Source: Hyphomicrobium_A sp963728165
GTDB lineage: Bacteria; Pseudomonadota; Alphaproteobacteria; Rhizobiales; Hyphomicrobiaceae
Assembly (NCBI GenBank): GCA_963728165.1
Contig: CAVSIY010000007.1
Location: 558,001-622,000, forward strand
Length of the DNA: 64,000 nt
Direction: 5' to 3'
Below the pieces are notes generated by a model. The model worked only from the letters and a program-made list of their open reading frames with translations, ran no database searches and was not told the origin of the DNA. The first letter of the stretch is position 1; each line of letters begins with the position of its first letter. Below, piece by piece: positions 53,452-60,988 of the stretch. A program made the translations under genes and the position numbers.

Positions 53452-54749
53452 TTGGGTACTCGCTCCTCTCCCGACGCGACCCCATGTTTCCCGTTGCCCC
53501 CGTTTGCCCGTTTGCTGGTTCCCATGTGGACTGAGCCGGATGTCGGAGCTGTTAGTTCAGCGTCGGCACTCTGCCGTGTCAGCGTGCGCGCGATGAAACC
53601 GCCGCCGAGCAGACGCGCCTCCTCGCTGCCATCAGCATAAAACACGCAAGCCTGTCCCACCGCCACTCCGTCCTCGCCGTCCGTCAGCACGACCCGCACC
53701 ACGTCGCTGCCCTCGGCAAAGAGCGTAGCCGGCTGCGGGGGCTGCGAGGAGCGGATGCGCACGTAGACGGGCAGGCCGTCGGCGCAGGCATCGACAAGTG
53801 GCTCATCTCCCAGCCAATTGGTGTTCTTAAGGATAAGACTCTTGGTGCGCAAGCAGTCGCGCGGTCCCACCACGACCTCGTTCAACTCCGCATCGAGGCG
53901 GACGACATAGAGCGGCTCGGGGGCGGCGACCTTCAAGCCGCGCCGCTGGCCGATCGTATAGTTGACGATGCCGTCGTGGCGTCCGAGCCGGCGTCCGTCC
54001 ACGTGGACGATGTCGCCGGGCTTCAGGGCGCCGGGCTTCAGGCGCTCGATGACGCTGGCGTAGCGGCCCGTCGGCACGAAGCAAATATCCTGGCTGTCGG
54101 CCTTTTCCGCCACCGGCAGCTCGAGCTCGTGCGCCAGCGCGCGCACTTGCGGCTTGCGCATTGCGCCGAGCGGGAACCACAGGTGACGCAGCTGCTCGGG
54201 CGTCGTGGCGAACAGGAAGTAGCTCTGGTCGCGCTCGGCGTCGGCGGCGCGCGCAAGCTCGGGGCCGCGCGCGCCCTCGCGGCGCTGGATGTAGTGGCCG
54301 GTGGCCAGCACGTCGGCACCCAGATCCTTGGCCGTCTCCAGGAGGTCGCGGAACTTGATCTGCTGGTTGCAGGTGACGCAGGGGATGGGCGTCTCGCCGG
54401 CCACGTAGCTCGCCGCGAAGCTCGCCATCACGGCGTTGGCGAAACGGCTCTCGTAGTCGAGCACGTAGTGGGGAATGGCGAGCGCGTCGGCCACGCGGCG
54501 CGCGTCATGGATGTCCTGGCCGGCGCAACAGCTGCCCTTCTTTCCCGTCGCCGTGCCGTGGTCGTAGAGCTGCAGGGTGATGCCGATCACCTCGTGCCCG
54601 GCCCGCTTCATGAGGGCGGCGACGACCGAGGAGTCGACGCCCCCCGACATGGCCACAACCACGCGCCTGCGGGCTTCCGCGGTCCGGAGCGGCCGCGGGT
54701 CGTGGGAGGCATCAGGGAGCTGCTCGCTAACCAAGTGGCAGTGCACCAT
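53448..54749 (-). CDS. mnmA: tRNA-specific 2-thiouridylase MnmA
   Basis: A 433-residue enzyme that puts sulfur on U34 of tRNA-Lys, -Glu and -Gln. The PP-loop is VVAMSGGVDSSVVAAL (residues 31-46), GSCCAGQD and CVTCNQQIKFRDLL hold the catalytic Cys pair, and EKADSQDICFVPTGRY and YTIGQRRGL are further family marks. The last 45 residues are an unconserved hydrophilic tail. Start at 54749; the N-terminal 27 residues before the PP-loop are variable. First gene of a two-gene operon. Confidence 0.95.
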   Translation of the reverse strand: MVHCHLVSEQLPDASHDPRPLRTAEARRRVVVAMSGGVDSSVVAALMKRAGHEVIGITLQLYDHGTATGKKGSCCAGQDIHDARRVADALAIPHYVLDYESRFANAVMASFAASYVAGETPIPCVTCNQQIKFRDLLETAKDLGADVLATGHYIQRREGARGPELARAADAERDQSYFLFATTPEQLRHLWFPLGAMRKPQVRALAHELELPVAEKADSQDICFVPTGRYASVIERLKPGALKPGDIVHVDGRRLGRHDGIVNYTIGQRRGLKVAAPEPLYVVRLDAELNEVVVGPRDCLRTKSLILKNTNWLGDEPLVDACADGLPVYVRIRSSQPPQPATLFAEGSDVVRVVLTDGEDGVAVGQACVFYADGSEEARLLGGGFIARTLTRQSADAELTAPTSGSVHMGTSKRANGGNGKHGVASGEERVPK

Positions 54750-55076
54750 TACGCTCGGAATTTAGTCTCAAAAGCGCCCCCCTCCGGCCCACGATGGACC
54801 AGGGACAGCCGCCACCCGCCGGCCCCGTCACGCCGGATGCCGGCAAACTTAGGGCCTCGGTGCCCCGGGACGCAAGCCGCACCGCCATGGGGCCGCACCC
54901 GGGATCGCGGGCACCAGCGGGGCCGGGCGTCGGCGCCACTTTCTTACGTAAACGTTAACGGCGCCTATGAGCAGCGCCGGGGTTTGGTTTATGTTATGTT
55001 TACTCAATAGCTTAGGCCGGTCTTAATCGTGTTGCTTTATCCAGGATGGCTGGTCAGCGAGTGTGTACCGAGTATC
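54750..55076. other. Divergent promoter region of mnmA and sciP
   Basis: 327 bp with no gene. Close to sciP it turns AT-rich, with TTACGTAA, GTTAAC (54954-54959) and CTTAATCG near 55022. These contain single TTAA half-sites like those of CtrA, but no full TTAA-N7-TTAA box. In Caulobacter sciP is a CtrA-regulon gene, so control by CtrA is plausible. Confidence 0.4.
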
Positions 55077-55355
55077 ATGACCGAACAACAGATGCGGGCG
55101 CGGGTGCGCTACGTCATCGGCCCCGATGGGAGCCCGCTGACGGTAGCTGATCTTCCCCCGAAAGATACCAAGCGCTGGGTCATCCGCCGCAAGGCGGAGG
55201 TGGTTGCTGCTGTGCGCGGCGGTCTGCTCTCGATCGAGGAGGCGTGCGAGCGCTACAAGCTGACCGTCGACGAGTTCCTGTCGTGGCAGCGCTCGATCGA
55301 CAAGCACGGGCTTCCCGGCCTGCGCGCCACGCGCATTCAAGAGTACCGGGACTGA
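55077..55355 (+). CDS. sciP: SciP, inhibitor of CtrA (DUF1153)
   Basis: A 92-residue DUF1153 protein. It begins RYVIGPDGSPLTVADLPPKD and TKRWVIRRKAEVVAAVRGGL, followed by the helix-turn-helix LSIEEACERYKLTVDEFLSW and the family end IDKHGLPGLRATRIQEYR. In Caulobacter SciP binds CtrA and blocks its transcription activation in early S phase. The sequence matches over the full length. The ATG at 55077 gives the normal size. ctrA is only 1.9 kb away, which is notable. Confidence 0.93.
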   Translation: MTEQQMRARVRYVIGPDGSPLTVADLPPKDTKRWVIRRKAEVVAAVRGGLLSIEEACERYKLTVDEFLSWQRSIDKHGLPGLRATRIQEYRD

Positions 55356-55381
55356 CGCCGGCCCCGCGGCTCGCAAGCGTC

Positions 55382-55407
55382 AGGGCTCGGCGCCCTTTGC
55401 CTTTTCC
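55382..55407 (+). terminator. Probable terminator after sciP
   Basis: Stem AGGGC/GCCCT with a 5-base loop (TCGGC), followed by TTGCCTTTTCC, 27 bp after the sciP stop. Short stem but with a T-rich end. Confidence 0.5.
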
Positions 55408-55425
55408 AACACCGTTCAACGACCG

Positions 55426-55992
55426 TCAGGTCGTGTGACCCTTTCGTGTGCGCGAGCGCCAGGTCTCGGGGTTTTCCGGCGGCGTCGGCAGGTGCGGCGA
55501 CCATTGGCCCTTGCCCTCGGTGCAGCCGATGCCGCCGGCGGCCCAGCGGCGCACGTCCTTCTTCATGGACCGCGCCAGAGGATCGGGAAGCTTTAAGATC
55601 TCGATGTCGACGCTGGCCGTCTCGCCTTTGGGAGCGATGGCGACGCGAAAGGCGCGCAAGCCACGCGGGTTTTCAGATTGGCGATCGCGCTCGTGAATGA
55701 CGATCTCGGCCGTGCCGCCTTGGGCGGCCGGCTGCGCCTCGGCGTGATAGATGTAGTTCGCCTTGAGCGGCCCCGCCGCGCCAAACCAGCAGGCCATGGC
55801 GCCGCGTGCGACGCGTTCGTAGACCTCCGTCGGCGAGCCCACCACCTCGTCCTGGTGCAGCGACAAGGCTTCGGCGATCTCCGGTAGCGTCGGCAACACG
55901 GGCGGCGTGGCACCCGAGCATCCGCCCAGCAGTAGACTTGCGGCTGCGCCGAGGCTTGCGCTGATGAGGGCTTGTCGCGCCATTCCCGCCAT
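55426..55992 (-). CDS. Putative lipoprotein
   Basis: A 188-residue protein with a lipobox LLLGGC at residues 20-25, so it should be lipid-anchored after cleavage before Cys25. The mature part has VVGSPTEVYERVARGAMACW, AEIVIHERDRQSENPRGLRA and a C-terminal KKDVRRWAAGGIGCTEG. I recognise no named family; similar lipoproteins lie near sciP/fliJ in Rhizobiales, by recollection. The start is ATG 55992 or 55983. It converges on the sciP terminator. Confidence 0.7.
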   Translation of the reverse strand: MAGMARQALISASLGAAASLLLGGCSGATPPVLPTLPEIAEALSLHQDEVVGSPTEVYERVARGAMACWFGAAGPLKANYIYHAEAQPAAQGGTAEIVIHERDRQSENPRGLRAFRVAIAPKGETASVDIEILKLPDPLARSMKKDVRRWAAGGIGCTEGKGQWSPHLPTPPENPETWRSRTRKGHTT

Positions 55993-56081
55993 CGATGTTG
56001 CAGGGCCGGCCTACGTCCCGGCAGGCGAAGGCCTGAGCCCGTCCCCGACTGGTTGGCATGGGCGCAAGACCAATACAAGGC

Positions 56082-56106
56082 GGGCCGGGACGATAGGTCC
56101 CGGCCC
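56082..56106 (-). terminator. Strong hairpin after fliJ
   Basis: Perfect 10-bp stem GGGCCGGGAC/GTCCCGGCCC with the loop GATAG, 44 bp beyond the fliJ stop on the minus strand. The following minus-strand bases (GCCTTGTATTG) are only moderately T-rich. Confidence 0.6.
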
Positions 56107-56149
56107 GTCTCGCGCGTGCGGCTGGAGGGAGAGGCTCGCAGCAGGTCCT

Positions 56150-56530
56150 TTAGCGCAGCGCGGCGCTCGAGGCGCGGTCGGCGCGGCGGCGGTTGCGCAA
56201 CTCGGTGCGCGTCGACGGCGCGTCGGCGCGGGCCGCCTGCTCCAGTGCCTCGTCGCGCTCGCGCTGGGCTGCCTCGAGCTTGACCTTGAGGCCGTCGGCG
56301 GAGGCGCGCAGGTTGTCGCGGCGCTGGCTCGCGGATTTGGCGAACGTCGAATAGGCGAAGTGGGCCGCATCCTTGATGCCGGTGCGGTCCTCCTCGGCCT
56401 TGATCTGGCGGTCGAGGTCGGCGGCCATGCCCTCGAATTCCCGGATCATATGCTCGATGTCGGCGACCTTGCGCGCCTTCTCGTCCGCCTCGAAGCGCTT
56501 CAGCCTGAGTGCCAATTCGCGTGCTTTCAT
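56150..56530 (-). CDS. fliJ: Flagellar export protein FliJ-like
   Basis: A 126-residue, almost fully helical coiled-coil protein, with MKARELALRLKRFEADEKAR at the start and QIKAEEDRTGIKDAAHFAYS in the middle, as in alphaproteobacterial FliJ. FliJ links export substrates to the FliI ATPase of the flagellar secretion system. fliI is not within the window downstream, but the position beside ctrA is the same as in other alphaproteobacteria. An ATG at 56530 begins the coiled coil. Confidence 0.82.
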   Translation of the reverse strand: MKARELALRLKRFEADEKARKVADIEHMIREFEGMAADLDRQIKAEEDRTGIKDAAHFAYSTFAKSASQRRDNLRASADGLKVKLEAAQRERDEALEQAARADAPSTRTELRNRRRADRASSAALR

Positions 56531-57265
56531 GGTTCGATACCCCGAACTAAATTCGCAACCTTAACGCCACAGCACCCAAGAAGTGTGCCAACGCGCCAAG
56601 AGGATGCCCGCTTGCGCGCCCTGCCGCGTGCTCCGCAATGAGGTCCGGCAGGGGGTGCCGTGCGGCGCCCAGCGGGCCGGACCGATCTTCGCACCAAATC
56701 TGACATGCGGCCATTAAGTTGCGGTAAAGCAACGCGAAGCTCATTCTGTCGAGATTAAGGCTAATGCGGGCCAAAAAATGGCGTTCGCCCCCTAGGGGAC
56801 TGCGGCGAATTCTGTTACCTGTTAATTCGTAGCGCTTTGGACTTGACCGGCGCATCTCCCGACTCGGGTTTCCCGGGCGCGGGCGGGCGCCGTCCCCCAA
56901 GTCTGCGGGTCAAAGTCACTCAAATTTCGTGTCGTGTTGGCGCGGTCTTAAGGCCGTGAGCGCCGCCTCTTTGGGTGAGCGTAAGGGCACCCGCGTGCGC
57001 CTTAGTCGTGCGCCTCAGTGCCGTTTGAGCCGTTTGCGTGCCGAGTTGGGCCACTGGCAGCCGGGTTGTGTTCCGATTTGCCACATCTGGGAGGCCCAAA
57101 GTTGCCTTGTCGAATTGCTTAGAGAGTTGGGTCGAAGCGAAAGACTTAATTAGGGTTTGTTAACCTTCGGCCGGTAGTTTCCTAACGATCACTTAGGATG
57201 AAGAGACACGGGCAATCTCTTCACCATCGGGCAGCGGCGCGGCACGCGAGGCAAGAGGAACGATC
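56531..57265. promoter_or_regulatory. Long regulatory region of ctrA (and fliJ)
   Basis: 735 bp without a supported gene. Expected to carry several ctrA promoters. GACTC at 56861-56865 is a CcrM methylation site (GANTC). TTAATTAGG followed by TTTGTTAACC near 57146-57166 has two TTAA half-sites 14 bp apart, close to but not the canonical CtrA spacing of 11. GTTACCTGTTAATTC near 56813 is another TTAA-rich site. The region 56930-57070 is free of hairpins with T-runs. Confidence 0.5.
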
Positions 57266-57964
<699 letters not shown>

Positions 57965-57995
57965 GACACGTATCGGATGTAGCGTAGCTGTGTCT

Positions 57996-58015
57996 CGGGG
58001 GCCTTCGGGCTCCCG
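57996..58015 (+). terminator. UUCG hairpin after ctrA
   Basis: 8-bp stem CGGGGGCC/GGCTCCCG (one G-U pair) capped by a stable TTCG tetraloop, 31 bp after the ctrA stop. A second inverted pair, GAGACAC (57963-57969) and GTGTCTC (57990-57996), overlaps the stop codon region, so two alternative structures are possible. Only a weak T-run follows. Confidence 0.6.
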
Positions 58016-58037
58016 ATTGCTTTAGGGGACCAGATCC

Positions 58038-58718
58038 TCAGTCCACGTACTCGATGTCGTCGCGGTAGCGGGCGTAAGCGTCCGCATATTCCATCACCCG
58101 CGCCACCTCCGCGATGAAGGCCTCGTCGTAGCCGGCGCGGCGCAACAGGTGGAAGCCCATCTCCATGCCCGAGGCGATGCCGCCCGCCGTCACGATGCGT
58201 CCCGCATCGACGACGCGGGCGCGGCTGACACGGCACTTCGGCGCCAGCTCGCCCAAACGGTCGATCGGCACCTTGCCGAATTGCGAGGCCTCGAGCCGGT
58301 CGGGCTCCTTGCGGTTGGTCGCCGCCTTGCCGTCGAGCAGGCCCATCTTGGCGTAGATCCACGAGCCCGTGCACACGCTGGTGATGAGCGTCTTTTCGGG
58401 AAGCGCGCGCACGTACTCGTAGAGCCGCTCGTTGTGCATCTCCTGGCGCGTGCCGAAGCCGCCGGGGATGAGGAAGGCGTCCATCGCCGGGCGGTCGGCG
58501 AAAGAGTAGTTGGGTAGCACCGTGAAGCCTGCCTGCGCCTGCACCGGGCGCAGGGCGTCGGCGATCAGGAAGGCGTCGAGCTCGGCGTCGAAGCGGCGCG
58601 CCACCGAGAAGACGCCGTAGGGCGCCGCGAAATCGACGATCTCGGCGTCTTTGAACACGTAGATGCCGAGACGGAAGCCGGCCTTTCTGGGGTAGCTGCG
58701 GTGGACAGGGGTAGTCAT
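58038..58718 (-). CDS. DJ-1/PfpI-family protein (GlxA-like, without HTH)
   Basis: A 226-residue protein of the DJ-1/PfpI superfamily, in the group of isonitrile hydratases and the GATase-like half of GlxA regulators. LGIYVFKDAEIVDFAAPYGV at the start, LIPGGFGTRQEMHN, and the nucleophile elbow TSVCTGSWIYAKMGL with the active Cys. The ending IVTAGGIASGMEMGFHLL is typical. No DNA-binding domain is attached. Its ATG overlaps the stop of the upstream PNPOx-like gene (ATGA). Confidence 0.85.
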   Translation of the reverse strand: MTTPVHRSYPRKAGFRLGIYVFKDAEIVDFAAPYGVFSVARRFDAELDAFLIADALRPVQAQAGFTVLPNYSFADRPAMDAFLIPGGFGTRQEMHNERLYEYVRALPEKTLITSVCTGSWIYAKMGLLDGKAATNRKEPDRLEASQFGKVPIDRLGELAPKCRVSRARVVDAGRIVTAGGIASGMEMGFHLLRRAGYDEAFIAEVARVMEYADAYARYRDDIEYVD

Positions 58719-59356
58719 CGGGGTTCTCCCTGACTGGTGGTGTCTGCGTTTGCCTTTGACTTGCGTAGCGCGGTGTTTTCGTGCTCGAGCGCCTCGATGC
58801 GGCGCTTGAGGGCATCGACCGCCGCCGCCACGTCGTCGGCGAACAGCATCTGCGGGATGTGCTGCGGGCAATTGATGTCCCAGGCCTCGACATCGAAGAC
58901 GATGGCCTGCTCGGGGCGGGCGCGGTAGCCGTCCGGGGCGAGGCGCGCCGTCAGCGCAGGGTCGTCGGCAACAACGCGTGCTCTGCCCCAGATCTTCACG
59001 CGCTTGCGGTTGGCGTAGTCCATCAGAAAAATGAAGGCGCGCGGATTTTCAGCCAAATTTCCCGTCGTGATGTATTGCCGGTTGCCGGTGAAATCGGCGA
59101 ACGCCAGCGTCCTCTGGTCGAGGATGCGGAGAAAGCCCTCAGGCCCGCCGCGGTGCTGGACGTAGGGCTGCCCCTCCCTGCTGGCGGTGGCGAAATAGAA
59201 CGATCTCACGTGGGCGATGAAGGCTGCGAGCTCCGGCGTCACGGTCGTGGCCCAGCCCTCTTCGGCCTCCATGCGCGCGTAGGCTCTGCGCGAGCCGCGG
59301 CGCTCCTGCTCGGCTTTGACCGCCGGCGTGAAGGCAATGTCCGAGGGCGACTTCAT
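58715..59356 (-). CDS. Pyridoxamine-5'-phosphate-oxidase-like FMN-binding protein
   Basis: A 213-residue split-barrel flavin protein. VRSFYFATASREGQPYVQHR, ILDQRTLAFADFTGNRQYIT, NPRAFIFLMDYANRKRVKIW and IPQMLFADDV are the usual segments. The last 30 residues form a short coiled coil (LKRRIEALEHENTALRKSK). Function not known; this type occurs with oxidative-stress or catabolic genes. ATG 59356 (MKSPSDIAF) preferred. It diverges from a LysR gene, which likely controls it. Confidence 0.83.
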   Translation of the reverse strand: MKSPSDIAFTPAVKAEQERRGSRRAYARMEAEEGWATTVTPELAAFIAHVRSFYFATASREGQPYVQHRGGPEGFLRILDQRTLAFADFTGNRQYITTGNLAENPRAFIFLMDYANRKRVKIWGRARVVADDPALTARLAPDGYRARPEQAIVFDVEAWDINCPQHIPQMLFADDVAAAVDALKRRIEALEHENTALRKSKANADTTSQGEPR

Positions 59357-59447
59357 GGTGGCATCTCTATGATTGGGCCGGAAGGTTGGCCTGCACCCCA
59401 ATGTGGCGATTTCCCATTGGCAGCACTATTGAGTATAATCGGCATTC

Positions 59448-59470
59448 ATTATTCTAAGTTTTGGAATGAT
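59448..59470. promoter_or_regulatory. Inverted repeat over the LysR start region
   Basis: ATTATTC and GAATGAT (one mismatch) flank 9 bases just before the LysR ATG, in an AT-rich divergent promoter. It may be the regulator's own binding site or a hairpin that hides the translation start; no Shine-Dalgarno is visible. Confidence 0.35.
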
Positions 59471-59472
59471 AG

Positions 59473-60381
59473 ATGGATCGCCTGAAGGCTATGACGGTGT
59501 TCGTCGCGGTGGTCGAAGCCAAAGGCTTCGCCGCTGCCGCCCGGCGCCTGCGGATGCCGATCACGACCGTCAGCAGGCGGGTTGCGGAGCTCGAGCAGCA
59601 TCTCAACGCCCGCCTTCTCGTGCGCACGACCCGCCAAGTCTCGCTCACCGACAGCGGCCGCGAGTTCTACGATGTGAGCCGCCGGCTCATCGAGGAGCTT
59701 GGCGAGGCGGAGCGGGCCGCGCGCGGCGAGTTCGCCGAGCCCAAGGGTGAGCTCGCGATCACGGCGCCGATCGTGTTCGGACGCCTTCACGTCATACCGT
59801 TGGTGTCGGAGTTCCTTCGCGCCTTTCCCGAGGTCAATGTTCGGCTGTTGCTCGGCGACCGCAACATCGACCTCATCGAGGAGCACATCGACGCCGCAGT
59901 GCGCGTCGGCGAGCTGCCGCACTCGTCGCTCGTTGCCACACGCCTCGGTGCCGTGCGCCAAGTCGTATGTGCGAGCCCCGCCTACCTGTCGAAATTCGGC
60001 GTGCCGCAGCACCCCAAAGAGCTGGCTCGGCACGATTGCGTCACCTTCTCGGGGCTCGTTTCGGCACAGAGGTGGAGCTTCCGATCGGGCCGGAAGCTCG
60101 CGTCGTTCCCTGTGCGCTCGCGGCTCAGCGTGACGACAGCCGAAGCCGCCATCGATGCGGCGTTGGCGGGCACGGGGCTCACGGCCGTGTTCAGCTATCA
60201 GGTCGCCGCACACGTTAGGGCAAAGCGGCTCAAGATCGTCCTCGAGGCGTTCGAGCCCGACGAGGTCCCGGTGAGCCTCGTCCGCCCCGGGAGCCGGCTT
60301 GTTCCCGCGAAGCTCAAGGCGTTCGTCGACTTCGTCGCTCCGCGCCTGCGCGTGCAGCTCGCGCAAGCTGCCAAGATGTAG
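59473..60381 (+). CDS. LysR-family transcriptional regulator
   Basis: A 302-residue LTTR. The winged HTH is FVAVVEAKGFAAAARRLRMP then TTVSRRVAELEQHLNARLLV (residues 10-50), with RTTRQVSLTDSGREFYD. The effector domain follows (GELAITAPIVFGRLHVIPLV and on). The sequence is close to the DsdC/CrgA-like (LysR_substrate type 2) subgroup. It diverges from the PNPOx/DJ-1 operon and probably regulates it. The inducer is unknown. Confidence 0.92.
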   Translation: MDRLKAMTVFVAVVEAKGFAAAARRLRMPITTVSRRVAELEQHLNARLLVRTTRQVSLTDSGREFYDVSRRLIEELGEAERAARGEFAEPKGELAITAPIVFGRLHVIPLVSEFLRAFPEVNVRLLLGDRNIDLIEEHIDAAVRVGELPHSSLVATRLGAVRQVVCASPAYLSKFGVPQHPKELARHDCVTFSGLVSAQRWSFRSGRKLASFPVRSRLSVTTAEAAIDAALAGTGLTAVFSYQVAAHVRAKRLKIVLEAFEPDEVPVSLVRPGSRLVPAKLKAFVDFVAPRLRVQLAQAAKM

Positions 60382-60387
60382 GCGCGC

Positions 60388-60769
60388 TCACCCGTGCAAC
60401 AGCAACTTGCCCTCGATCTGCACGATGCAGACGTCGAGGTTGTGCAGCGTCTCGTCCACGAGATGCAGCTCGTGCTCGATCGAACTCCAGGTCGTGCAGC
60501 GGCTTGTCGCGGCGAAAAAGGCTCGCTGCCCGCGCCATGGACGCAAAGAAGCCGCGCCGGCGCGACCGTTGTCCGGCCGCCCGCTCCAGCCGGGTGCGCT
60601 CCTTGGCCGCCGCCCGCTGCAGCCGCAATAGTGCGCGCCGGTGCAAACCGACCTCCTTCTTGCGGTGGCGCAGCTCTTTGATCGCCGTTTTCGCTTCCTT
60701 GGGCGAGTTGACCTTGACCGTCACCTCGGTCCCCTCGATCGTGGTGAAGCGCATCGGTGTCAGTTGCAT
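60388..60769 (-). pseudogene. Hypothetical protein, frameshifted
   Basis: As read, the frame starts MQLTPMRFTTIEGTEVTVKV, continues through a basic helix (TAIKELRHRKKEVGLHRRAL) and FFASMARAASLFRRDKPLHD, then turns into Arg-rich nonsense. Dropping one base near 60475-60485 gives HELHLVDETLHNLDVCIVQI and EGKLLLHG, with a stop at 60388-60390, for about 126 residues. No family recognised. The repaired protein looks like a small soluble factor. It converges on the LysR gene with a 6-bp gap. Confidence 0.6.
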
Positions 60770-60988
60770 GCCTCGCCCGTCGCCCGTTGCTCCGCAAAAA
60801 CAGCGTGCAGATTACACGAGGCTTGCGGCCCTCGTCAGCAGCCGTGCCGCTTCGATCGCCCTATCGTCGGCACTGCGCGCAGGTCCATCGCGGCCAAAGG
60901 GCCACAGGGAATCTTTCTGAGTGCGCCCAACGTGGATCGGTCGGCGTGTCTGCTAGAAATAGCGCCAATTGCCAATGACCCAGGCGAG

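Noticed and set aside
57140..57170. Canonical CtrA box (TTAA-N7-TTAA) upstream of ctrA
   Set aside because: The two TTAA half-sites are 14 bp apart from start to start, not 11. It is reported only as TTAA-rich sequence.
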